From positions 1 through 64,000 of the forward strand of contig JAPOOG010000045.1 in assembly GCA_026713545.1 (NCBI GenBank): a stretch of DNA of 64,000 nucleotides, given 5' to 3'. The notes beneath the pieces were generated by a model. That model saw only the letters and a program-made list of their open reading frames with translations, was not told where the DNA came from and made no database searches. The translations under genes were made by a program, and so were the position numbers. The stretch's first letter is position 1, and every line of letters starts with the position of its first letter. Origin of the DNA: Bryobacterales bacterium. GTDB lineage: Bacteria > Acidobacteriota > Terriglobia > Bryobacterales > UBA6623. This document shows positions 17,931 through 26,354 of this stretch, one piece after another.

Positions 17931-18505
17931 AATTTGATCGATCTGCATAGCCGTGTTCTATCGAGTTTCGACAACAGCCAGTCCAAATAACTGGTGTTCG
18001 AGATGTGCGGACGGCAGGCGAGTCCGGCGCGACCGATTTCGTTTGTTGCTTCTCGCAAAAACCGCTGCCTATTCGACAATCGGATGGCCCCTGCAGCCGC
18101 CAATGCCAAGAAAAAGCCTCGAAGCCTGGATGACCCAGACGCTGGAGAGGGCGAGTGGGAAGACGGCCAGAGTAGAGACTTGATTTTTTTAACAGACTAC
18201 CCGCTACCCTCCACTGGCGTGCTAAGCAGCAATCGACACAATTCTTGACGCGTGATTCAGGAGAACGAGTCCGGCGAGCTGCGATTTTCATGTTGGATGC
18301 GCCGCTGCTGCGCTTCATCGTGTCCGATACCCATGATATTGATCGCCGAGTTCCGGACGCCGGTCATGGCGCATCGTGGCGCAGGAAGCGCTGATAAGGC
18401 TGCGCTCAGGTTGCGAGGTAATGTCCTGGTTTGCGATGGTGGTCTTTCTCCTCTCGCACTCGGGGCACGAAGGGGAGACCCCGCTTTACCGATACCCCTT
18501 TGTAG
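17931..18505. other. gene-free stretch
   Basis: About 575 bases. I see no convincing frame. It includes a small inverted repeat (ccagt/actgg near 17980) and a T7 run at 18183-18189 without a clear stem before it. It may contain the promoter of the permease gene, but no good box pair was found. Confidence 0.4.
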
Positions 18506-19309
18506 ATGTTGAGCTTCAAGCTGTTGTCGATGGCCCTGATTCTCGGGGCAAGCGCCTTGGTCTTTTCGATGCACGGCCAGGGCGGCGGCGTACTCTATAC
18601 ACCGGTTCAGGTGTTCTTCGGCGTCGATTTCCACCTCGCTGCCGCACGCAGTCAGCTTTTTATTGTGCTTACGGCATTGAGTTCGACAATCATCTTCGGC
18701 CGTGCGGGGCGGATTGACTGGCCGATAGCGATCGTGCTCGAAATGGCCGCCGGTACGGGAGGGTTTTTGGGCGGGCTGTACGCATATCGGTTCTCGCCCG
18801 AGTTGCTGATGGTCTTTCTGGGGTCAGTCGTACTGTTGGCTGCTGTATCGATGCTCAAGAACTACGGTGGCAACGGCAGAGAAGTCGCGAGCGATTCGGC
18901 TCCCTGGCACTGGCATCGAGAGTTGGGAGGTCAACGATATGTCGTGAATCTGCTCGCCGGTCTGCCGTTGTGGTTTGTGATCGGAGTCATGAGCGGGCTT
19001 ACGGGCACTGCAGGGGGCTTTCTGAAGATTCCGTTGATGGTATTGCTATTCGGGATGTCAATCGAAATCGCCTTCGGCTCTGCATCCTTCATGGTGATGT
19101 TGACCGCGGCAAGCGGTTTCGCCGGACACATTGCGGTGTCGTCTCTGGATTGGTCCTCTACGCTCATTCCGGCCGTGTTGGTAGCGTTGGGAGCTCAAAT
19201 CGGCCCACGGATCACGCTGCGATCCGACCCACGGGTTTTGCAGCGCCGCTTCGCGTATGTCCTCTGCGTTCTCGCCGCGGTCATTTTCTACCGGATCTGG
19301 AGTTCCTGA
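18506..19309 (+). CDS. TauE/SafE-type sulfite exporter family permease
   Basis: A 267-residue integral membrane protein with about seven to eight helices and the paired glycine-rich repeats of the family (GQGGGVLYTPVQVFFG; GLTGTAGGFLKIPLMVLLFGM). Members export or import sulfite, sulfoacetate or other small organic anions. The codon before ATG 18506 is an in-frame TAG, so the start cannot lie further upstream; ATG 18530 is an alternative. A sulfatase gene follows on the opposite strand, which fits sulfur handling but proves nothing. Confidence 0.85.
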   Translation: MLSFKLLSMALILGASALVFSMHGQGGGVLYTPVQVFFGVDFHLAAARSQLFIVLTALSSTIIFGRAGRIDWPIAIVLEMAAGTGGFLGGLYAYRFSPELLMVFLGSVVLLAAVSMLKNYGGNGREVASDSAPWHWHRELGGQRYVVNLLAGLPLWFVIGVMSGLTGTAGGFLKIPLMVLLFGMSIEIAFGSASFMVMLTAASGFAGHIAVSSLDWSSTLIPAVLVALGAQIGPRITLRSDPRVLQRRFAYVLCVLAAVIFYRIWSS

Positions 19310-19419
19310 TGCTGGAGGCGTCAGCCGACTTCTTCGAAACACCGTGCTGTAACGCAGCACAAGCTCATCGGATGGTGCTCACAGTGAACCCAAAGCCTGG
19401 GTCGAACCTTCTGAACACC

Positions 19420-20829
19420 TTAGGAAGCACGGTCCTCCTGGCGGTGAGCTGGGTAGTCGCTGCCTTTGCGGCTTACGTCGCAGGACGCGCGCCATTCCTC
19501 CAGTTCCCGCCGCATTGCCGCAACAATCTCGGGGCGCTCATCCGCGATGTTTTTTGCTTCCTTCACATCGTCCACGAGATCAAAAAGTAGATCCGGTGAG
19601 TCATCCAATCGGGAGATCAATTTGTAGCGGTTGCCAATGAGCGCGAGTTTGGGAATGCGCTCACCATGACGATCAGTTTCGAAAGCGATGTTGCTGGAAC
19701 GTTCGCTCATGTCGCCTTCGATCAGGGGCAGCAGGCTGATCCCGTCAATCGGTTCAGGTTGATTCTCAGGAGTCAGGTCCAATGCATCCAGAATCGTTGG
19801 GTAAATGTCCGAGCTGACCACGGGAATGGTGGTTGCTCGGCCTTCCGGGATGCGCGAAGGCCATTCAAGCAGACCTGGGACGCGAATTCCGCCTTCGAAG
19901 AGGCTGCGTTTACGGCCTCGAAGACCACCCGTGGCCCCGGGCTGATCAGGGGACTGTTCTGCCCCTTCCGGTCCGTTGTCACTCGAGAACCAGAACATCG
20001 TGTCGTCTGCGACATCCATACGCTGCAGTTCGCGCCTCAGACGGCCGAGTTGTTCATCCATGGCGCTGATCGCGCCCCAGTAGTTCGGCGATTCGCCGGC
20101 ATGACCGCCGTAGATGGTACGGTGGTTGCCCTTTGAAATGATGGGCAAGTGGGGTGTGTGAAACCAAAGCGCCACGAAGAAAGGCGTGTGCTCATCGACC
20201 TTGCGTCGGATGCAGTCCAGCGCACGGCTCACGATATGAGTGGAGTCGTCACCCTCGAGTACATCCGTAACGGGTTCGCCGTTCGACCAATAGCCCTCCG
20301 GGTTGTACGTTGGAGTCTTGCGGACCGTGGAGAACCATTCGTCGAAACCATTGTCGGAGGGCGACGATTTTTTCTCGCCTTGAAAGTCTCCCAGGTGCCA
20401 TTTGCCGAAGTGTCCGCTGGCATACCCCAGAGTCTTGAGAGCCTCGGCGAGCGTCAACTCTTCGGGCGGGAGCGGATAGAACGAAGCGCCGTTACCGGAA
20501 TTGGCATGAAAAATGCCATAACGATAAGGATGGCGTCCGGTGAGGCAGCTGCCGCGTGTAGGTGAGCAGACGGGGGAGGCGGAGTAGAAACGGTCGAACC
20601 GCAGGCCCGTGTGTGCCATCTCGTCGAGATAGGGCGTACGCAGGTGAGGGTGGCCGTTGTAACCCGTGTCGCCCCAGCCTTGGTCGTCGCTCATGGCGAG
20701 GATGATGTTGGGCACTTCCCCGAGACGGAGGGGCTTGTTCCGGAAACTGCAGACGCTCGACGACACGGCTGCTGCTGTTGAGCCGATAGCCAGATGCGCA
20801 AAGGCACGGCGGCTGAGATGGGCCTGCAT
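19420..20829 (-). CDS. Tat-exported sulfatase
   Basis: A 469-residue formylglycine-dependent sulfatase. The activation signature C-x-P-x-R is present as SPVCSPTRGSCLTGR (Cys about residue 87); metal ligands occur in MSDDQGWGD and FSSDNGPEG. ATG 20829 begins a twin-arginine-like leader (SRRAFAHLAIG); a GTG nine codons upstream (20856) is possible. The class hydrolyses sulfate esters of carbohydrates or steroids; substrate unknown. No sulfatase-modifying (FGE) gene is within the window. A second sulfatase is at 46844-48301. Confidence 0.93.
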   Translation of the reverse strand: MQAHLSRRAFAHLAIGSTAAAVSSSVCSFRNKPLRLGEVPNIILAMSDDQGWGDTGYNGHPHLRTPYLDEMAHTGLRFDRFYSASPVCSPTRGSCLTGRHPYRYGIFHANSGNGASFYPLPPEELTLAEALKTLGYASGHFGKWHLGDFQGEKKSSPSDNGFDEWFSTVRKTPTYNPEGYWSNGEPVTDVLEGDDSTHIVSRALDCIRRKVDEHTPFFVALWFHTPHLPIISKGNHRTIYGGHAGESPNYWGAISAMDEQLGRLRRELQRMDVADDTMFWFSSDNGPEGAEQSPDQPGATGGLRGRKRSLFEGGIRVPGLLEWPSRIPEGRATTIPVVSSDIYPTILDALDLTPENQPEPIDGISLLPLIEGDMSERSSNIAFETDRHGERIPKLALIGNRYKLISRLDDSPDLLFDLVDDVKEAKNIADERPEIVAAMRRELEEWRASCDVSRKGSDYPAHRQEDRAS

Positions 20830-20898
20830 CGATAACCGCGAAGCATCATAGCGCACGCAGCATGGCAGTTGAATTTTCTTCCGTACCCGCAGTGGGGC

Positions 20899-20904
20899 TA
20901 TAAT
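20899..20904 (+). promoter_or_regulatory. -10 box for the esterase-lactonase gene
   Basis: Perfect TATAAT 18 bases before the ATG at 20922. The best -35 candidates upstream are weak (TTCTTC with a 17-base spacer, or TTGAAT at 24 bases), so the promoter call rests on the -10 box. Transcription would start only about 10 bases before the ATG. Confidence 0.4.
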
Positions 20905-20921
20905 CGCGCCGAGAGAAAAAG

Positions 20922-22664
20922 ATGCCCCGACCCGCTCTACGGATTCTGTTTCTCTGCTTTTGGCTGACGGCGATGTTGACGGGCGAGGAGTACCCGCTCG
21001 GGCCCGATTTTGAGCCTCAGGCCGGAGTGCCGACAGGGAGTGTCAACAGGTATCTGTGGACGAGCAAGATTTTCCCCGGCACAGTACGCGAATACTGGGT
21101 CTATGCACCGGCGCAGTACACAGCCGACAGGCCTGCCGCGGTGATGGTCTTTCAAGACGGGCATCGTTACGTCAGTGACGATCGGGATAAGGGTTGGTTC
21201 ACTCCGACCGTTTTCGACAACCTGATCCACAAAGGGGAGATGCCGCTGACGATCGGTATCTTCATCAGCCCGGGAGTTCTGCCCGCACTTGGCGAAAATC
21301 AACAGGCGCGCTACAACCGCAGCTTCGAATACGACGCGTTGGGTGACCGCTACGCTCGGTTTCTGATCGAGGAGATCCTGCCGGAGGTTGGCAAGAGCTA
21401 TAAGCTCTCGGACAGCCCGAATGATCGGGCGATCTGCGGTCTCAGCTCCGGGGCAATCTGCTCCTTCACCGTCGCCTGGAATCGGCCGGACGCCTTTCGG
21501 CGTGTGCTGAGCTTCATTGGGAGCTACACCAACCTGCGAGGCGGGCAAGTCTATCCCACGCTCATTCGCAAGATGGAACCGAAGCCCCTGCGCGTGTTCC
21601 TTCAAGACGGCTCGAACGACCTTAATCACTATGCAGGCAGTTGGTGGCTCGCCAACCAAGGCATGGCTGCAGCTCTCGAATTTGCCGGCTACGAAACGAA
21701 GTGGGTAGCCGGTAAGGGAGGGCACGACAACAAGCACGGCCGCTCCATCTATCCCGATGCCCTGCGTTGGTTGTGGCGTGATCATGGTGCTCCGATCAGG
21801 AAGCCGACGTCAGTAGGCGTGCGGCAGTTGATCACCGAGATGCTCCATCCGGATTCCGAGTGGGAACTTGTGAGTGAGGGGCATCGCTTTACCGAAGGTC
21901 CGGCAGCCGACAAGCGAGGGAATGTCTTCTTTGCTGACATTCCCAACAACCGCATTCACAAGGTCGACACGCGGGGGGTAGTTACAGTCTTCAAGGAGAA
22001 CACCGGTGCGGCGAGCGGGTTGATGTTCGGCCCTGACGGCAAGCTCTATGCCTGTGCGAACGGCCGTGGGAAGATCGTGGCCTACGCCCCGGACGGCAGC
22101 GAGGAAACCATCGTCGACGATGTGCAGTCGAACGATCTGGTTGTGACGGCAAAGGGCGAGATCTACTTCACGGACCCCCGAAACAAGCAAGTCTGGTTCG
22201 TCGACAACGACCGCAACAAGCGTGTCGTGCACGAAGGCATCGAGCGGCCGAACGGCATCATGCTGTCTCCGGATCAGTCGTTGTTGACGGTGGCGGATTC
22301 GTGGGGCAAATGGGTCTGGTCGTTCCAGATTCGGAGAGATGGGTCGCTGGCCAACGGACAACCGTTCTACCGTCTTGAAACGCCCGACCAGTCAAGCCGC
22401 AGCGGTGCGGACGGGATGACGATGGCAAGTGACGGTCATCTCTACGTGACTAGCCTCGTCGGGTTGCAGATTTGCGATCAGCCGGGGCGTGTGGTTGGTA
22501 TCATCGGCAAGCCTCAGCCGGGTCCGTTATCGAATGCTGTCTTCGCAGGGCCCGATCTGCAAACGCTGTATGTTACGGCTGGCGACAAGGTGTTCTGCCG
22601 GCGTATGCGCGTGAAGGGTGTGCTCCCTTGGGAGCCTGTGAAGCCGCCGAAACCGCGGCTATAG
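20922..22664 (+). CDS. exported esterase / SMP-30-lactonase fusion protein
   Basis: A 580-residue two-domain protein behind a signal peptide. Residues ~25-290 are an enterochelin-esterase-like alpha/beta hydrolase: AVMVFQDGHRY, nucleophile Ser in GLSSGAIC, and the catalytic His in GKGGHDNKH. Residues ~300-575 form an SMP-30/gluconolactonase-like six-bladed propeller: RFTEGPAADKRGNVFFADIPNN, then NDLVVTAKGEIYFTDP and RPNGIMLSPDQ, which carry the usual metal-site Glu, Asn and Asp. Such fusions are common in planctomycete and acidobacterial genomes. They probably cleave ester- or lactone-linked sugar substrates in the periplasm. Both domains look complete. Confidence 0.9.
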   Translation: MPRPALRILFLCFWLTAMLTGEEYPLGPDFEPQAGVPTGSVNRYLWTSKIFPGTVREYWVYAPAQYTADRPAAVMVFQDGHRYVSDDRDKGWFTPTVFDNLIHKGEMPLTIGIFISPGVLPALGENQQARYNRSFEYDALGDRYARFLIEEILPEVGKSYKLSDSPNDRAICGLSSGAICSFTVAWNRPDAFRRVLSFIGSYTNLRGGQVYPTLIRKMEPKPLRVFLQDGSNDLNHYAGSWWLANQGMAAALEFAGYETKWVAGKGGHDNKHGRSIYPDALRWLWRDHGAPIRKPTSVGVRQLITEMLHPDSEWELVSEGHRFTEGPAADKRGNVFFADIPNNRIHKVDTRGVVTVFKENTGAASGLMFGPDGKLYACANGRGKIVAYAPDGSEETIVDDVQSNDLVVTAKGEIYFTDPRNKQVWFVDNDRNKRVVHEGIERPNGIMLSPDQSLLTVADSWGKWVWSFQIRRDGSLANGQPFYRLETPDQSSRSGADGMTMASDGHLYVTSLVGLQICDQPGRVVGIIGKPQPGPLSNAVFAGPDLQTLYVTAGDKVFCRRMRVKGVLPWEPVKPPKPRL

Positions 22665-22715
22665 ACGTTCAGTACCTGGCTCGTGCCTAACGGGCTTGGC
22701 ATCGACGGAGAAGAA

Positions 22716-24422
22716 ATGATGAATCGACGCCGTTTTCTATCCACTATCGGGCTCGGCGCAGGAGCCGCGTCTCTCGTAAATGCGCAACAGGTCGGGGACG
22801 CGATCCGCTTTGACCACCCTCAGCTCGAGGGTAAGGCGCATCGCGTCGTTTGGGGCCGTAACGGCGCGGTGGCGACCGCTGACCAGCACGGTTCCCTGGC
22901 AGGCCTGCGCATATTGATGCAAGGCGGCAACGCCATCGATGCCATCGTGGCGGCCTCCGCTGCGCTGAACGTGGCGGAGCCTTACATGTCGGGCATGGGC
23001 GGATTCGGCGGGTTCATGCTGATCTACTTGGCGTCGGAGGGCAGAGTCGTCGGGCTCGACATGATGGGCAAGAGCCCGTCGGCAGCGCGGCTCGACATGT
23101 TCACCGAGAAGGATTGCGACCAGGGTTATCTCGCGCCGATCGTCCCCGGCGCTTTGAAGGGCTGGGCGGCGGCGCTCGACCGTTACGGCACGATGAGTCT
23201 GGGTGACGTCTTCGAGCCGGCGATTGAGTTGGCAGAACGAGGCTTTGTGATCTCGAAGTACGACGAGTTGTCATTGCGAGGCATGGCTGACAAGCTGGCC
23301 GCGTTTCCCACGTCGGCGCGCGTCTTCCTGCCGCACGGACGTCCGCCGCGCATGGGCGAAGTGATCAAGCAAAAGCACCTTGCCCGCAGCTTCCGCCGCG
23401 TCGCGCTGAATGGCGCCGACGACTTCTACAAGGGCGATCTGGGTAGTGAAGTGGTCCGGTTCTTTCAGCGCAACGGAGGGATTCTCACGAAGGGCGATTT
23501 CGAGAACTTCGATGTACGTTGGCGCGATCCGATCTCGATCGACTTTCTCGGGCACAGGCTCTACGCGATGCCTCCGGGTTCGTGCGGGCTGTCGATGTTC
23601 CAGCTCTTGAACATCATGGAGGGTTTCGACCTCGAGGATCTCGATCTCTACTCGACCGACTTCGCACATCGTTGGATCGAATCGGCGAAACTCGCGCTGA
23701 CCGACGATGATCGCTACAACACCGGCAAGGAAGACGCGGACATCCCGGTCGATCGCCTGATCTCGAAGTCCTATGCCGCCGAGCAGCGAATGAAGATCGA
23801 TGGCAAGAAAGCGGCCGCGTTTCCCGGACCGCTGCTACCGTCCGTCGGCACCACCAGCCTCGCCGCCGCCGACCGCTGGGGCAACGCGGTTGCCTTTACG
23901 CAGTCGCTGGTCAGCGGATTCGGAAGTGGTGTGATCGCCGGTGACACGGGCATCTTCCTCAACAATGGTCATCGCTACGGTTTTGTGCTCGATCCACCGG
24001 ACCATGTGAATCTGCTCGAAGGCGGCAAGCGCGCCAAAGGCGTGATGACGCCGGCCGTCGTCATGAAGGGTGACAAGCTGTTGATGGCCGTCGGCGCGGC
24101 AGGGGGGTATACGATCCCTCAGACGGTTGGGCAGGTGATTACGAAGGTTCTTGGCTTTGACATGGACGTGCAGCATGCAATCGCGTCGCCGCGCATGATG
24201 GTCAACCGCAGCGGTGGTCGAGCACCGGTTCCGTCCGACTCGAGAACGTATCTGGAATTGGGATTTCCAGCGCAGGTCGTCGAGGACCTGCGCGGACTTG
24301 GACACAAGTTGGTGAAGCCGGGCAATGCGGGTGGGGTGCAGGGCGTTTACCGTGATCCCCTCACCGGGTCGCTGGCCGGCGGGGCTGACCCGCGCCGTGA
24401 CGGGCATGCACTGACTTGGTGA
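22716..24422 (+). CDS. Tat-exported gamma-glutamyltransferase family protein
   Basis: A 568-residue Ntn-hydrolase precursor. The autoprocessing Thr that becomes the new N-terminus is in GTTSLAAADRWGNAV (about residue 380); downstream FGSGVIAGDTGIFLNN and the oxyanion-loop region match the family. ATG 22716 is chosen for GGAG at 22707-22710; the leader MMNRRRFLSTIGLGAG is a twin-arginine signal. Family members hydrolyse or transfer gamma-glutamyl groups (glutathione) or act as cephalosporin acylases, so exact activity is open. It follows the esterase-lactonase gene by 52 bases. Confidence 0.9.
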   Translation: MMNRRRFLSTIGLGAGAASLVNAQQVGDAIRFDHPQLEGKAHRVVWGRNGAVATADQHGSLAGLRILMQGGNAIDAIVAASAALNVAEPYMSGMGGFGGFMLIYLASEGRVVGLDMMGKSPSAARLDMFTEKDCDQGYLAPIVPGALKGWAAALDRYGTMSLGDVFEPAIELAERGFVISKYDELSLRGMADKLAAFPTSARVFLPHGRPPRMGEVIKQKHLARSFRRVALNGADDFYKGDLGSEVVRFFQRNGGILTKGDFENFDVRWRDPISIDFLGHRLYAMPPGSCGLSMFQLLNIMEGFDLEDLDLYSTDFAHRWIESAKLALTDDDRYNTGKEDADIPVDRLISKSYAAEQRMKIDGKKAAAFPGPLLPSVGTTSLAAADRWGNAVAFTQSLVSGFGSGVIAGDTGIFLNNGHRYGFVLDPPDHVNLLEGGKRAKGVMTPAVVMKGDKLLMAVGAAGGYTIPQTVGQVITKVLGFDMDVQHAIASPRMMVNRSGGRAPVPSDSRTYLELGFPAQVVEDLRGLGHKLVKPGNAGGVQGVYRDPLTGSLAGGADPRRDGHALTW

Positions 24423-24459
24423 CCCCCGAGCCGTTGCGTTTCCGCACAGGGACCGCTGC

Positions 24460-24465
24460 TATGAT
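24460..24465 (+). promoter_or_regulatory. possible -10 box for the membrane protein gene
   Basis: TATGAT about 58-90 bases before the candidate start codons, preceded by TTGCGT at a long 20-base spacing. Plausible but not strong. Confidence 0.3.
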
Positions 24466-24522
24466 CGTTGGTTCAAGACGCGCGTGGCGATCACAAACGC
24501 GCCTTCCTGCTAACCGGCGCTG

Positions 24523-26334
24523 ATGCCGACCGCCGGTGCTCCTTCCTGTTCCTCGATGACCGACCATTCTGCGCAGACCCGCGTCGAACGGCTGCTGGGT
24601 CGCTCACGGATCGTGGCCGGCTTGTATCTCGCGCTGGCCGTGCTGATGACTTGGCCGCTTACCGCTGACTTCATCGGTTCGGTGCCCGGAGGCGCCGGCG
24701 ATCTATGGCAGAACTACTGGAATTTCTGGTGGTGGAAGACGGCGCTGCTGGATCTTGGGCAGCATCCCTACTTCAGTCCGATGATCTTCCATCCGACCGG
24801 AGGCAAACTGATCTTCCATACGCATTCGCCGTTCAACATGCTGATCGCTCTTCCGATCACGGCCACCCTCGGTCCGGCGGCGGCCTACAACTTCTGCATC
24901 CTCCTGGCGCTCTGGATTGCCGGTTTCGGGATGTATCTGCTCGTGCGCGAACTGACCTCGGAAGCGCGCGGCGCGTTTCTGGCTGGGCTGGTTTTCGCGT
25001 TTTTCCCGCAGACGATGGAGCAGATTCTGGAGCACTTGAATCTCGTCTCTCTGCAGTTCATGCCGCTGACGCTTTTCTATTTCGTGCGGCTTGACCGCCT
25101 GGGCGGGTCGGGCAACGTCGTCCGAACCGGTCTTTGCTTTGCGTTGAACGCGCTTTGTAGCTGGCATTCCGGTTTGAAGCTGATATTGGCTCTCATGCCG
25201 ATGGCTGTTGTTGATTTCATCCGTCGGTCACGGTTGCGTCGCCTGCTGTTCCGCGACTGGGTACTGGCCGGCCTCTTGGCTTTTCTGATCATGATGCCGT
25301 TGCTGTCGCCGCTAATGGTCGAAATGGCGGTCGTGGAAGACGCTTACTATCGCAAGCCGCCGCAAGACCGAGGCATCGAAGCGGCATATCTCTTTGTCCC
25401 CCACTATGGGCACTCGCTGTGGGGTGACATGGCGTCCCAGGCGTATCTCGATCAACCCTACCGCTCCCCGGGCTTTGTCGCCTACCTGGGCTTTGTCCCG
25501 TTGCTGCTTGTCTTCCTGGCCTTGCTGCGAAGGCGTCCGGGGGCGATTTACTGGGCGCTGTTCGCGTTCGTCGCGACCGTGCTGGCGCTCGGGCGCCACC
25601 CCTATTGGGGACACGAGGTCATCGAGGACATCATCTTGCCCTTCTACCTGCTTGAGCAGCTTCCCGTTTTTGACCTGTTGCGGCTCGCAAACCGTTTCAT
25701 GATCCTCACGGGCCTGGGACTGGCGGTTTTGACCGGCTTGGGATGGACGGCGTTTCGCAAGAAACCGGATTGGAAGTTCGGCTTGCTCGCCTTGGCGATT
25801 CTGGTCGAGTATTCCTGGTTGCCCTTACCGACCCGCCCGGTCGAGACATCGCCGATCTACGATCAGTTGGCGGGTATTTCGGAAGACGCTGCTATCTTTG
25901 ACATTCCGTCGAACCAACGCAGCCGCTCGGCTCACAATCTTGTCGCTCAGACGGTTCACGGTCGTCCGATCAATGGCGGTTACGTCTCGACCATCGCTCC
26001 CCGCGCGCAATCGTTTATCGAAGAGGACCCGGCGCTCAGCGATCTGACAGGGATTCCTAGGCTGGAACGATCGGTTGATGCGGGACGACTTAAAAGTCTC
26101 GGCTTCGCATTCGTGGTGATTCACAAGAAGCGCATCCAGAGTTATCGCGAGCGCATGCTGGCGTCGTCCGATCCCGGAGACATGGTTCAGCGGAGGCAAG
26201 TAAGACGCCTGGGCGGCATCCCTGACGAGAAATATCAAGGGATGCGAGCGGATCTGTCGCAGTCTTGCGGCGAGCCGCGTTTCGAAGATGACTCTATCGT
26301 TGTGTTCGCGCTGGAAGGCTGCCCGGACGACTGA
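24523..26334 (+). CDS. polytopic membrane protein, glycosyltransferase-like (GT-C type)
   Basis: A 603-residue protein with about ten to twelve transmembrane helices and a soluble C-terminus from residue ~440. The first periplasmic loop holds GGAGDLWQNYWNFWWWKTAL, similar to the D-rich first loop of GT-C fold sugar transferases and related uncharacterised YfhO-like proteins. Start uncertain: ATG 24523 or ATG 24556 (MTDHSAQ); neither has a clear SD. No partner genes nearby suggest a substrate. Membrane topology is firm; enzymatic role is inference. Confidence 0.75.
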   Translation: MPTAGAPSCSSMTDHSAQTRVERLLGRSRIVAGLYLALAVLMTWPLTADFIGSVPGGAGDLWQNYWNFWWWKTALLDLGQHPYFSPMIFHPTGGKLIFHTHSPFNMLIALPITATLGPAAAYNFCILLALWIAGFGMYLLVRELTSEARGAFLAGLVFAFFPQTMEQILEHLNLVSLQFMPLTLFYFVRLDRLGGSGNVVRTGLCFALNALCSWHSGLKLILALMPMAVVDFIRRSRLRRLLFRDWVLAGLLAFLIMMPLLSPLMVEMAVVEDAYYRKPPQDRGIEAAYLFVPHYGHSLWGDMASQAYLDQPYRSPGFVAYLGFVPLLLVFLALLRRRPGAIYWALFAFVATVLALGRHPYWGHEVIEDIILPFYLLEQLPVFDLLRLANRFMILTGLGLAVLTGLGWTAFRKKPDWKFGLLALAILVEYSWLPLPTRPVETSPIYDQLAGISEDAAIFDIPSNQRSRSAHNLVAQTVHGRPINGGYVSTIAPRAQSFIEEDPALSDLTGIPRLERSVDAGRLKSLGFAFVVIHKKRIQSYRERMLASSDPGDMVQRRQVRRLGGIPDEKYQGMRADLSQSCGEPRFEDDSIVVFALEGCPDD

Positions 26335-26354
26335 CCGGTTTGCTCGAGACGACT

